Shown here: positions 42,881 to 53,720 of the stretch, in pieces | Numbering within the stretch: position 1 is the stretch's first letter | Layout of the letters: each line of letters starts with the position of its first letter | Notes under the pieces: model-generated | Seen by the model: the letters and a program-made list of their open reading frames with translations, nothing else | Databases searched by the model: none | What the model was told of the DNA's origin: nothing | Assembly (NCBI RefSeq): GCF_029211185.1 | Contig: NZ_JARGDO010000010.1 | Span: 1-64,000 of the forward strand | From: Tessaracoccus caeni | GTDB lineage: Bacteria; Actinomycetota; Actinomycetes; Propionibacteriales; Propionibacteriaceae | DNA length: 64,000 bases | Reading direction: 5' to 3' | Made by a program: the position numbers and the translations under genes

Positions 42881-43489
42881 ATGTCGGAGGCCTTGGAGCG
42901 GCTTCGCGATGTGATGGCGACGCTGCGCGTGCGCTGTCCGTGGGATGCCAAGCAGACGCATGAGTCGCTGCTGAACCACCTCATCGAAGAGGCGTGCGAG
43001 GTGGTCGACGCCGTCGAGGAGGGCACTGACGACGACCTGCGCGAGGAACTGGGCGACCTGCTCCTTCAGGTCTATTTCCATGCGCAGATCGCGACGGACG
43101 AGGGTCGCTTCACCCTCGACGACGTGGCCGATGGCATCGCTGACAAGCTGATTCGCCGCCATCCGCATGTCTTCGGCGATGCGGAGAACCCCGCGGACCT
43201 GCGCTCCAACTGGGAGATCGCGAAGAAGGCCGAGAAGGGGCGCGAGTCGTCCCTCGACGGGATCGCACGCTCGATGAGCGTGCTCGCTCGGGCGCACAAG
43301 GTGGTCTCCCGCACGCGCTCGCACCACGTCGACGTGGCTCTTCCCGACCAGGCGATCGGTGCCGAGGAAGTGGGCGACGCCATGATCGCGCTGGTGGCGC
43401 GGGCACAGGCCAACGGCATCGACGCCGACGCCGCCACGCGCGCCGCGCTGCGCCGTCTGGAGGCGGAGATTCGGGCGGCGGAGAAGTAA
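42881..43489 (+). CDS. mazG: MazG-family nucleoside triphosphate pyrophosphohydrolase
   Basis: The 202-residue protein shows LRVRCPWDAKQTHESLLNHLIEEACEVVDAVEE with the EExxE metal motif, then LREELGDLLLQVYFHAQIA with the second ExxD motif. It hydrolyses non-canonical NTPs to NMP and pyrophosphate. One MazG domain is present, unlike the two of E. coli, which is usual for actinobacteria. It is eight bases after the lipoprotein stop and before eno. Confidence 0.92.
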   Translation: MSEALERLRDVMATLRVRCPWDAKQTHESLLNHLIEEACEVVDAVEEGTDDDLREELGDLLLQVYFHAQIATDEGRFTLDDVADGIADKLIRRHPHVFGDAENPADLRSNWEIAKKAEKGRESSLDGIARSMSVLARAHKVVSRTRSHHVDVALPDQAIGAEEVGDAMIALVARAQANGIDADAATRAALRRLEAEIRAAEK

Positions 43490-43504
43490 CGGGTGAACAT
43501 TGCG

Positions 43505-43668
43505 TAGAGGTTCCGCGGATGGGTGGTGCCGTAGCGAGGACGTGCTGGATGGATGACATGGCAAGGCAGAGAACGAAGCTGCCATTGGGTATGCCAGTGA
43601 GTTCGATAACGAAGCCAGGTCGCCATCCAGTGCGCCGCAGTAGGTGCCACGCACCCGCGGAACCTCTA
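43505..43668. repeat. MITE-like element with long terminal inverted repeats
   Basis: TAGAGGTTCCGCGG at the left end (43505-43518) is matched by CCGCGGAACCTCTA at the right (43655-43668), and the pairing continues inward with few mismatches for about 26 bases. Inside, CTGGATGG/CCATCCAG and TGGCA/TGCCA pair further, so the whole 164 bases can fold. It lies in the gap between mazG and eno. It has no coding content. A small mobile element or a structured RNA are the options. Confidence 0.7.
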
Positions 43669-43737
43669 AGATGCAGGTGTCCAAACCTTGCCCCGGACAC
43701 GCAACGTCGCTCGCGGCAGTTAGGCTTGGCCCCGTAA

Positions 43738-45039
<1,302 letters not shown>

Positions 45040-45069
45040 GCATTTCGAATGATCCGGCACACTGTATAG

Positions 45070-45720
45070 GTGGCACGGACCCCTGGGCATAAGCCCGTAA
45101 CGAGTGGTCCGGGAGGCGGGAAGCCGTCCTCCCGGACCACTTCTTCGCGTCCGGGGGGACGGCGTGAGCGCTCCCGCCCGGTCGCCGACGACGAGGCGCG
45201 CTCGACGGAGGATGCCGTCGCAGCCTCGGCGCCACGACGTCCGCGTGCCGGCACCATCACCTGGCGGCTGATCGTGCTGCTGGTGGTGCTCGCGAGCATC
45301 GCGCTGCTGCTGGCCAACGGGCTGCGGGTGTACTTCGCCCAGTCGCAGCAGTTGGCGGAGGTGCGTGCAGAGATCGTGTCCCAGCAGGAGAAGATCGCCG
45401 ATCTGGAAGACCAGCTGAACCGCTGGAACGATCCCGACTACGTGCGTTCGATGGCCCGTTCGAAGCTGGGCTGGGTGATGCCGGGCGAGGTCGGCTACCG
45501 CGTCCTCGGTGCCGACGGCGAGCCGCTGGACGGCTCCGAGAGCGCCTCCGACCTTCCCGAGGGCCCGGAACTGCTGTGGTGGGAGGCGCTGGTCTCCTCC
45601 ATTCACACGGCCGACCAGCCCGTCGAAGAGGAAGCGGAGAAGACGGAGACCACGCCGTCGCTCGATCCCGACCGCGTCGTCGGCGCGTCCCCCTCGCCCT
45701 CCCCCGAACCCGAAGAATGA
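45070..45720 (+). CDS. ftsB: FtsB/DivIC-family septum formation initiator
   Basis: The 216-residue protein has a basic, disordered N-terminus of about 60 residues, one membrane segment (LIVLLVVLASIALLLANGLRVYF), a coiled coil (LAEVRAEIVSQQEKIADLEDQLNRWNDPDYVRSMAR), the LGWVMPGEVGY motif, and an acidic, Pro-rich C-terminus. This is the FtsB/DivIC layout; it acts in the FtsQLB division complex. GTG at 45070 is the only plausible start. A perfect hairpin lies inside the first codons, so the start could be questioned. The position after eno is the usual one in actinobacteria. Confidence 0.85.
   Translation: MARTPGHKPVTSGPGGGKPSSRTTSSRPGGRRERSRPVADDEARSTEDAVAASAPRRPRAGTITWRLIVLLVVLASIALLLANGLRVYFAQSQQLAEVRAEIVSQQEKIADLEDQLNRWNDPDYVRSMARSKLGWVMPGEVGYRVLGADGEPLDGSESASDLPEGPELLWWEALVSSIHTADQPVEEEAEKTETTPSLDPDRVVGASPSPSPEPEE
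45103..45141 (+). terminator. Perfect 14-bp hairpin within the ftsB 5' coding region
   Basis: AGTGGTCCGGGAGG (45103-45116) pairs with CCTCCCGGACCACT (45128-45141) around an 11-base loop, followed by TCTTCG. It is 64 bases after the eno stop and may be the eno terminator, or a control of ftsB translation. Confidence 0.55.
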
Positions 45721-45777
45721 CCACACCCCACCCTCGCCCCGCAGTCCCATCCCCCCACTTCCTCCCGCCCCAATCCG

Positions 45778-45804
45778 GGAAAATCGGCCAATGGCCGATT
45801 TTCC
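45778..45804 (+). terminator. Terminator-like hairpin after ftsB
   Basis: GGAAAATCGGCC (45778-45789) and GGCCGATTTTCC (45793-45804) pair around AAT. A third related copy, GGCCGAAAATCGGCCA, follows at 45814-45829. It ends the ftsB transcript or is a repeated element. Confidence 0.6.
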
Positions 45805-45874
45805 GGTGTCTTGGGCCGAAAATCGGCCACTGCCTGGCGATTCCGAGGGTCTGGATCCCGTCGAAAGGTGCCTC

Positions 45875-46345
45875 ATGCCTGAACTGAACCCCGACGACCT
45901 CGCCGTCGTCGCCGAACAGCTGGGACGCGAGCCCAGGGGAGTGGTGGAGGTGGCCTATCGCTGCCCGAGCGGCCACCCCGGCGTGGTGAAGACGCTGCCC
46001 CGGCTGCCCAACGGCACGCCGTTCCCGACCGTGTACTACCTCACCTGCCCGCGTGCCGTCTCCGCGGTCTCCACGTTGGAGGCCTCGGGCCTGATGACCG
46101 AGATGTCGGCGCGCCTGGCCGACGACGAGGACCTGGCAACCCGCTACCGCGCGGCCCACGAGGCCTACCTGGCGGATCGTGAGGCGCTGGGCCACGTCGA
46201 CGAGATCAGCGGCATCAGCGCCGGCGGCATGCCCACCCGGGTGAAGTGCCTGCACGTGCTCGTCGGCCATGCGCTCGCGGCCGGGCGCGGCGTGAATCCG
46301 TTCGGCGACGAGGCCCTCGACGCCATGGGAGACTTCTGCTCATGA
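45875..46345 (+). CDS. DUF501 family protein
   Basis: The 156-residue protein has the DUF501 motifs VAYRCPSGHPGVVKTLPRL, PFPTVYYLTCPRAVSAVSTLE and GMPTRVKCLHVLVGHALAAGRGVNPFGDEAL. Several conserved Cys and His residues could bind metal. Its function is unknown, but it is nearly always next to eno, ftsB and ppx in actinobacteria. The stop overlaps the ppx start by ATGA. Confidence 0.92.
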   Translation: MPELNPDDLAVVAEQLGREPRGVVEVAYRCPSGHPGVVKTLPRLPNGTPFPTVYYLTCPRAVSAVSTLEASGLMTEMSARLADDEDLATRYRAAHEAYLADREALGHVDEISGISAGGMPTRVKCLHVLVGHALAAGRGVNPFGDEALDAMGDFCS

Positions 46346-47256
46346 CCCACACCGTCGCCGCCATCGACTGCGGCACCAACTCCATCCGCCTCCTGGTGCT
46401 GCGTCGCGGCGCCGATGGCATCGTCGAGGAGCTCGCCCGCGAGGTGCGCCTGGCCCGGCTGGGGCAGGGCGTGGACGCCACCAGCGAGTTCCATCCGGAC
46501 GCCCTGGCCCGTGCCAGCGCGATCTTCGACGAGTTTGCCGCGACGATGCGCGAGCTGGGCGTCGACCGGGCCCGCTTCGTCGCCACCGCCGCCGCGCGCG
46601 ACGTGAGCAACCGTGACGTCTTCGAGGCCGACGTGCAGCAGCGGCTGGGGTTGGCCGTCGACGTGATCTCCGGCGACGAGGAGGCCCGGTTGTCGGCCGC
46701 CGGTGTGCTGAGCGGCGTCGACGCCCCGGCACCCGTGCTGGTCTTCGATATCGGCGGCGGATCGACGGAATTCGTCCTGATCGACGCCGACCGTCAGGTC
46801 ACCCACGCCGTCAGCACCCAGATGGGTGCCGTGCGGGTGAAGGAGCGCTTCCTGCACGACGATCCGCCGACGGATAATCAGATCTCGTCGGCTCGGGGCT
46901 TCGTGCTGGGCACCATCCTCGGCACCGGCGTCGACTTCTCGCAGGTGGCCACCGCGGTCGGCGTAGCCGGCACCGTGACCAGCGTCGCGGCCTCCATGCT
47001 CGGCCTCCAGGAGTACTCGCGCGACGCCGTGCACGGCACCCGGCTGGACCGTGGCCAGATCGCCGCCGCCTCGCATCGCTGGCTGGCGCAGACGGCCGAC
47101 GAAACCGCCAAGGAACCGTGCATGCACCCCCTGCGCGCGAGCGTGCTGGGGGCCGGCTCGTTGATCCTCGACGAGATCGCCTCTCAGGTGCCTGGCCAGG
47201 AGATCCTGGTCAGCGAGACCGACATCCTCGACGGCATCGCCCACGGCCTGCTTTAG
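46342..47256 (+). CDS. ppx: Exopolyphosphatase / Ppx-GppA family
   Basis: From the ATG at 46342 the protein has 304 residues. The ASKHA fold is shown by AAIDCGTNSIRLLVL (phosphate 1), FDIGGGSTEFVLI (phosphate 2) and GVAGTVTSVAASMLGL. It is the short actinobacterial form, lacking the C-terminal HD-like domains of E. coli Ppx. Short forms act on polyphosphate or (p)ppGpp. It is coupled to DUF501. Confidence 0.92.
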   Translation: MTHTVAAIDCGTNSIRLLVLRRGADGIVEELAREVRLARLGQGVDATSEFHPDALARASAIFDEFAATMRELGVDRARFVATAAARDVSNRDVFEADVQQRLGLAVDVISGDEEARLSAAGVLSGVDAPAPVLVFDIGGGSTEFVLIDADRQVTHAVSTQMGAVRVKERFLHDDPPTDNQISSARGFVLGTILGTGVDFSQVATAVGVAGTVTSVAASMLGLQEYSRDAVHGTRLDRGQIAAASHRWLAQTADETAKEPCMHPLRASVLGAGSLILDEIASQVPGQEILVSETDILDGIAHGLL

Positions 47257-47291
47257 AGATCCCGTCCGCGGGTGCTGGCTGACGGAACCTC

Positions 47292-49085
47292 TCAGCCCAG
47301 CACTGCGTTGATGACCGCTGTGGCGGTGATCGCGAGCAGCACGATGCCGGCCCAGGCGGGCGCGCCGAGACGTGTTCCGCCGCGGGCGGACGGTGCCTCC
47401 GCGTGCCAGGTGCGCATGAGCCGGAGGGCCTGCTCGCTGGTGGCATCCTCATGGTGGAACACGTCCTCCGGCGCGAAGAAGAAGACCTCGTCGGGATCGG
47501 TCAGGCGCAGCCCGACCACATCGTCGTTCGCCGCCATGAAGCTCACCCGAGAGGCCGGAGTCCGCTCGTCCTTCAGCACGCCGTACAAGACGATGAGCGC
47601 GCGGCGGAGGGCCATGTTGCCGATGCCAGGGGCGTAGACCACGACCACGACTGTTCCGATGAGACCGACGATGAGCGGCGTGCCCCAATCGGTGGGGTCG
47701 TCGATCACGCTGATCGCGACGATAGCCGAGGTGACCACGACGATCAGCATGCTCCACAGCACCCGCGAGAGCTGCGGGTGGCGTTCGATGAAGCGGGACA
47801 GCCAGCTCTGAGAAGCGTCTGGCGTGGCCAGATCCCGGAGATCGGATCGCAGCCCGCGGGTGCCGGTGTCATCCGTGACCTCCGCCATCCAGGTGACGCC
47901 CCGGTGGTGAAAGGCGATGGTCGCACCGCGCCGAGGGATGCCGAGCGTCGACACCGTGATCAGATCGGACTCGTCTGGCTCGGCGGCTTCGTCGGGATCG
48001 TCGGCGGTGAGGTCGTCGAGGTAGGCGCGCAGTTCCTCGACGGAGTCGGGGAGCTTCTCGTCGTTGTCCTCGTCGTCCTCGTCGTCATCCCAGTCGTCGT
48101 CATCCTCAGACGCATCGAACCAGCCGCTGGAATCGGCCTCCATGGCGGTGATGCCGGACAGCCGCATCGCCGGCCAGGTGGCGTCGGTGGGAATCAGGTA
48201 CGTGTACTCGCTCGGGGTCGCGATGCGCGCCCGTCCCATCGGGCCGCCTTGGCGGGCCAGTCGTCGCCGATTGAGCGCGGGGAACAGCCAGTGCAAGGCC
48301 GCGTACCAGGCGGCGAGCGGGCTCAAAGCGGCGATGCCGAGCAGCCACGAGGGATCCTCGGGAGCGTCGGCAAAGACCACCCGCTCGGGGTCGGTGGGGT
48401 CGACCAGCAGCGCCACCGTGTCTCCGGGCTCAGGCATCTCATCCAGCCACTCCAGTTCATGGGTGATGCCGTTCACGCTGACGCTCACGTAAAGGTCCTC
48501 CTCGTCGACGGCGAGAACCTCGGTGTCCACCACCTGAGCGCGCTCCTCGAAGGCGGCCACGTCGGCCATCTCGTAGCTGTGGAAGACGACCAGGCCCACT
48601 CCTGCCAGCAGGGCTGCCGAGATTGCCACCAGACCGGGCCACAGTCCTCGGTAGGCCTCGGTCTTGGCAAAGGGCACCTCGGCCGTGGGGACCGCGTGCC
48701 GCGCCGCTGGTGCGGCTCGTAGTTGGGCGACGCTCAGCCAACCCCAGACGCCGAGCGCCACGGCTGCGATAGCCGCCCACAGGGACGGATACGCAGCCGC
48801 CCCAGGCAGTGCTGCTAGTGCCACGGCTGTCACCGCCGCGAAGAGCGCTCCCGTGGCCGGCAGCAGAAACACCGCCGCGAATTGGGCGAGGACGAAGACG
48901 AAGCCGACGCCGTCGAGCACGTAGTCCAGCGATCCCAGCGGCGCCCGGGTCGTCGGTTCATCCGGAGCGGAGAGTTCGAGGGCAGCAGCCGCGATCAGGC
49001 AGAGCAGCAACGCGACGCGGATGCCCGTGACGGGCGGCCAATGACGGCGCAGTCGGGACGCATTCCAGTCGATCATGGGGTACAT
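47292..49085 (-). CDS. Large membrane protein of unknown function
   Basis: The 597-residue protein has about five membrane segments in the first 180 residues, a DUF3592-like external segment (VDTEVLAVDEEDLYVSVSVNGITHELEWLDEMPEPGDTVALLVDPTDPERVVF), more segments around 245 and 450-490, and one at the C-terminus. In between lies a very acidic stretch (residues about 327-365, mostly D and E). I do not recognise the whole. The DUF3592 likeness is from the V...G......PGD.V.V..DP pattern. It is convergent to ppx. Confidence 0.65.
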   Translation of the reverse strand: MYPMIDWNASRLRRHWPPVTGIRVALLLCLIAAAALELSAPDEPTTRAPLGSLDYVLDGVGFVFVLAQFAAVFLLPATGALFAAVTAVALAALPGAAAYPSLWAAIAAVALGVWGWLSVAQLRAAPAARHAVPTAEVPFAKTEAYRGLWPGLVAISAALLAGVGLVVFHSYEMADVAAFEERAQVVDTEVLAVDEEDLYVSVSVNGITHELEWLDEMPEPGDTVALLVDPTDPERVVFADAPEDPSWLLGIAALSPLAAWYAALHWLFPALNRRRLARQGGPMGRARIATPSEYTYLIPTDATWPAMRLSGITAMEADSSGWFDASEDDDDWDDDEDDEDNDEKLPDSVEELRAYLDDLTADDPDEAAEPDESDLITVSTLGIPRRGATIAFHHRGVTWMAEVTDDTGTRGLRSDLRDLATPDASQSWLSRFIERHPQLSRVLWSMLIVVVTSAIVAISVIDDPTDWGTPLIVGLIGTVVVVVYAPGIGNMALRRALIVLYGVLKDERTPASRVSFMAANDDVVGLRLTDPDEVFFFAPEDVFHHEDATSEQALRLMRTWHAEAPSARGGTRLGAPAWAGIVLLAITATAVINAVLG

Positions 49086-49187
49086 GATGGCATGGACTCT
49101 GGCGGGTCGCGGCGCGGGTGTGCTATAGATTCGGGCCGCCTAATAACAGGGATGTAACCCAATCCCTGGTGTCGCTTGCGGGGCCCG

Positions 49188-49203
49188 CCCCCTATATGTA
49201 GTA
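49188..49203 (+). promoter_or_regulatory. Possible NrdR box upstream of nrdH
   Basis: CCCCTATATGTAGTAT resembles the NrdR box ACACWATATATWGTGT at most of the central positions. One box is seen clearly; a second (GCTATAGATT at about 49122) is too far away for normal spacing. Confidence 0.4.
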
Positions 49204-49267
49204 TTCGAGACCTGCTGACGCGCAACTGGGGGCGTCGGAGATAGATCTCGAGGAGTGACTGGTCACT

Positions 49268-49495
49268 ATGGCAATCACCGTCTACACCAAGCCGTCCTGC
49301 GTGCAGTGCAACGCCACCTACCGTGCGTTGGACTCGAAGGGTCTCGACTACGAGATCCTGGACCTCAGCGAGGACGAGAAGGCGCTGGAGATGGTGAAGT
49401 CGCTGGGTTACCTGCAGGCCCCCGTCGTGATCACCGATGACGACCACTGGGCGGGCTTCCGTCCCGACAAGATCGCCGCCCTGCGCGTCGCCTGA
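49268..49495 (+). CDS. nrdH: Glutaredoxin-like NrdH
   Basis: The 75-residue protein has the redox motif C11-V-Q-C14 in YTKPSCVQCNAT and the conserved C-terminal WAGFRPDKI. NrdH is the electron donor for class Ib ribonucleotide reductase, reduced by thioredoxin reductase. It heads the nrdHIEF cluster. GAGGAG at 49249-49254 precedes the ATG. Confidence 0.96.
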   Translation: MAITVYTKPSCVQCNATYRALDSKGLDYEILDLSEDEKALEMVKSLGYLQAPVVITDDDHWAGFRPDKIAALRVA

Positions 49496-49518
49496 GACGC
49501 CAGCCAGGCGACAGACAA

Positions 49519-49587
49519 GCATAAAACTGCGTATACGGCGAGGCCTGCGCTATATGGCGAGGCCGAGCTGAATAGGCAGTTTTATGC
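49519..49587. repeat. Inverted-repeat element between nrdH and nrdI
   Basis: GCATAAAACTGC (49519-49530) pairs with GCAGTTTTATGC (49576-49587). Inside, CGGCGAGGCC and TGGCGAGGCC form a direct repeat with CTGCGC TATA between them. It separates nrdH from nrdI, so it may act as an attenuator or be a small palindromic insertion. Confidence 0.7.
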
Positions 49588-49600
49588 ACGGCAATCCGAC

Positions 49601-50050
49601 GTGAACGACACAGAACTCAATCCGGAGCTCCCGCTGGTGGTCTACTTCTCCAGCGTCTCGGGCAACACGGCCCGATTCGTGGAGAAGCTGGGCCTTCGGG
49701 CGGCACGCATCCCGACCGTTGCCGCCGATCCCGCGATCGCCGTCGAGGAGCCCTACGTGCTGGTGACGCCCACCTACGGCGGCGGCCAGGGCAAGGGTGA
49801 GGAGAAGGGGGCGGTTCCCAAACAGGTGATCCGCTTCCTCAACGATCCGCACAACAGAAGCCTGATCCGCGGAGTGATCTCCGCGGGCAATACCAACTTC
49901 GGCGAGGCATACTGCTTGGCCGGGGAGATCGTCAGCCGCAAGTGCCGCGTGCCGCACCTGTACAAGCTGGAACTGTTCGGTACGCCAGAGGACGTCGCGC
50001 GGGTGCGCGCCGGATTGGAGCAGTGGTGGCAGCAACGACCGCAGAGTTGA
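49601..50050 (+). CDS. nrdI: Flavodoxin-like NrdI
   Basis: The 149-residue protein has [18 protein letters not shown] (FMN phosphate loop), [17 protein letters not shown] and [18 protein letters not shown]. NrdI is the flavodoxin that activates the manganese-tyrosyl cofactor of NrdF. GTG at 49601 is the start. Its end overlaps the likely nrdE start by 25 bases. Confidence 0.95.
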   Translation: MNDTELNPELPLVVYFSSVSGNTARFVEKLGLRAARIPTVAADPAIAVEEPYVLVTPTYGGGQGKGEEKGAVPKQVIRFLNDPHNRSLIRGVISAGNTNFGEAYCLAGEIVSRKCRVPHLYKLELFGTPEDVARVRAGLEQWWQQRPQS

Positions 50051-52179
50051 CGTACAAGAACAACCCGGCCTTCGAGGGGATGGACTACCACGCCCTGAAC
50101 GCGATGCTGAACCTCTACGACGCCGAGGGCAACATCCAGTTCGAGGCCGACAAGCGCGCCGCCCGGGAGTACTTCCTGCAGCACGTCAACCAGAACACCG
50201 TCTTCTTCCACTCGCTGAAGGAGCGCCTCAACTATCTCGTCAACAAGGAGTATTACGAGCCCGAAGTGCTCGACAAGTACGCCTTCGACTTCGTCAAGGC
50301 CCTCACCGAGCGCGCCTATGACGCGAAGTTCCGCTTCGAGACCTTCCTCGGCGCCTTCAAGTACTACACCAGCTACACCATGAAGACCTTCGACGGTCAG
50401 CGCTACCTCGAGCGCTTCGAGGATCGCGTCGTGATGACGGCGCTGGCGCTGGCCGACGGCGATCCGGAGCTGGCCACGTCGCTCGTCGACGAGATCATCT
50501 CCGGCCGCTTCCAGCCGGCTACCCCCACCTTCCTCAACGCGGGCAAGGCCCAGCGCGGCGAGCTGGTGTCCTGCTTCCTGCTGCGCATCGAGGACAACAT
50601 GGAGTCCATCGCGCGCGGCATCAACTCGGCCCTCCAGCTGAGCAAGCGCGGCGGTGGTGTCGCGCTGCTGCTGAGCAACGTCCGTGAGCAGGGCGCGCCG
50701 ATCAAGCAGATCGAGAACCAGTCGTCGGGCATCATCCCCGTGATGAAGCTGCTCGAGGACAGCTTCAGCTACGCCAACCAGCTGGGCGCACGCCAGGGTG
50801 CGGGTGCGGTGTACCTGTCGGCGCACCATCCCGACATCATGCGTTTCCTCGACACCAAGCGCGAGAACGCCGACGAGAAGATTCGGATCAAGACGCTGTC
50901 GCTCGGCGTCGTCATCCCCGACATCACCTTCGAGCTGGCCAAGCGCGACGAGGACATGTACCTGTTCTCCACCTACGACGTGGAGCGCGTCTACGGTGCG
51001 GGCCTGGCCGACATCTCGATCACGGAGAAGTACCAGGAGCTGGTCGACGATCCGCGGATCAAGAAGACCAAGATCAACGCCCGCAAGTTCTTCCAGACGC
51101 TGGCCGAGATCCAGTTCGAGTCGGGCTATCCGTACATCGTCTACGAAGACACCGTGAACCGGGCCAACCCCATCAAGGGCCGGATCAACATGTCCAATCT
51201 GTGCTCGGAGATCCTGCAGGTCAACACGGCCACCACGTTCAACGAGGATCTGTCCTACGACCAGATCGGCAAGGACATCTCCTGCAACCTCGGGTCGCTG
51301 AACATCGCGCTGGCGATGGACTCGCCCGACCTGGGCGCCACCGTCGACACGGCCATCCGCGCGCTCACCGCCGTCAGCGACCAGAGCCACATCCGCTCCG
51401 TGCGCTCCGTGGAGGAGGGCAACGAGCGTTCGCACGCGATCGGCCTCGGCCAGATGAACCTGCATGGCTACCTGGCCCGCGAGCGCGTCTACTACGGCTC
51501 CGAAGAGGGCGTCGACTTCACCAACATCTACTTCTACACCGTGCTGTTCCAGGCGCTGAAGGCGTCGAACAAGCTGGCCATCGAGCGCGGCCGGGCCTTC
51601 GACGGTTTCGCCGAGTCGAAGTATGCCAGCGGCGAGTTCTTCGACAAGTACACCGAGCAGGAGTGGGTGCCGCAGACGGAGCGGGTGCGCGAGCTCTTCG
51701 CGGGCCATCACATCCCGACGCAGGAGGACTGGCGCGAGCTGAAGGCGTCCGTTCAGGCCCACGGCATCTACAACCAGAACCTGCAGGCGGTGCCGCCCAC
51801 CGGCTCGATCTCCTACATCAACAACTCGACCAGCTCGATCCACCCGATCGCGTCGAAGGTGGAGATCCGCAAGGAGGGCAAGCTCGGCCGCGTCTACTAC
51901 CCGGCGCCGTTCATGACGAACGACAACCTGGAGTACTACCAGGACGCCTACGAGATCGGCTACGAGAAGATCATCGACACCTACGCCGCGGCGACGCAGC
52001 ACGTCGACCAGGGCCTGTCTCTGACGCTGTTCTTCAAGGACACCGCCACCACGCGCGACATCAACCGTGCCCAGATCTACGCTTGGCGCAAGGGCATCAA
52101 GACCATCTACTACATCCGCCTGCGTCAGATGGCGCTTGAGGGCACCGAGGTCGAGGGGTGTGTCAGTTGCACGCTGTGA
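50026..52179 (+). CDS. nrdE: Class Ib ribonucleotide reductase large subunit
   Basis: From GTG at 50026 the protein has 717 residues, the usual size. GGAG lies five bases upstream. The catalytic region includes [18 protein letters not shown] (active-site Cys), [10 protein letters not shown] (N-C-E radical and acid residues), [19 protein letters not shown], and the C-terminal redox tail GCVSCTL. It reduces ribonucleoside diphosphates. A start further upstream at 49942 lies inside nrdI and is unlikely. Confidence 0.96.
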   Translation: MAATTAELTYKNNPAFEGMDYHALNAMLNLYDAEGNIQFEADKRAAREYFLQHVNQNTVFFHSLKERLNYLVNKEYYEPEVLDKYAFDFVKALTERAYDAKFRFETFLGAFKYYTSYTMKTFDGQRYLERFEDRVVMTALALADGDPELATSLVDEIISGRFQPATPTFLNAGKAQRGELVSCFLLRIEDNMESIARGINSALQLSKRGGGVALLLSNVREQGAPIKQIENQSSGIIPVMKLLEDSFSYANQLGARQGAGAVYLSAHHPDIMRFLDTKRENADEKIRIKTLSLGVVIPDITFELAKRDEDMYLFSTYDVERVYGAGLADISITEKYQELVDDPRIKKTKINARKFFQTLAEIQFESGYPYIVYEDTVNRANPIKGRINMSNLCSEILQVNTATTFNEDLSYDQIGKDISCNLGSLNIALAMDSPDLGATVDTAIRALTAVSDQSHIRSVRSVEEGNERSHAIGLGQMNLHGYLARERVYYGSEEGVDFTNIYFYTVLFQALKASNKLAIERGRAFDGFAESKYASGEFFDKYTEQEWVPQTERVRELFAGHHIPTQEDWRELKASVQAHGIYNQNLQAVPPTGSISYINNSTSSIHPIASKVEIRKEGKLGRVYYPAPFMTNDNLEYYQDAYEIGYEKIIDTYAAATQHVDQGLSLTLFFKDTATTRDINRAQIYAWRKGIKTIYYIRLRQMALEGTEVEGCVSCTL

Positions 52180-53359
<1,180 letters not shown>

Positions 53360-53395
53360 GTCGTTGATGTAGCCCCAGGCCCGTGAGGGCTGATG

Positions 53396-53439
53396 AGAGG
53401 CCCGGAACTGCAGGATTCTGCAGTTCCGGGCCTCTTTTC
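53396..53439 (+). terminator. Rho-independent terminator of nrdF
   Basis: AGAGGCCCGGAACTGCAG (53396-53413) and CTGCAGTTCCGGGCCTCT (53418-53435) pair over 18 bases around GATT, followed by TTT. It borders the integrated element. Confidence 0.9.
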
Positions 53440-53495
53440 ATGCCACCTCCTGATGAACAGAGGAGGACGGAAATGCACATCAGTATCCAGTCGGA

Positions 53496-53682
53496 GTGGC
53501 ACGGAGGTGGCACGGGCGCACCTGCCAGACCAGAGCGGGGTGGGTTCCCGGACGGAAAGCAGGTTCGAGAGGTCACCGAGGCCGTGCCACAACGTGCCAG
53601 CGAGGACGTTTCAGGCTCGCTCGGAACCGCAGAATCATGCGGATCTGGGCTGATCCAGGTGCCTAGTGGCACGAAGTGGCAC
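53496..53682. repeat. Clustered GTGGCAC repeats before the integrase gene
   Basis: GTGGCAC occurs at 53496, 53507, 53666 and 53676, in two pairs spaced by 10-11 bases, and inverted at 53584-53590. Spacing of one helical turn within pairs suggests integrase arm-type or excisionase sites. The surrounding 53440-53720 has no supported gene and is likely the attachment region. Confidence 0.55.
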
Positions 53683-53720
53683 GACCGTCCGCAACAGTCC
53701 GTTTGCGGCCACGGGAGGGC

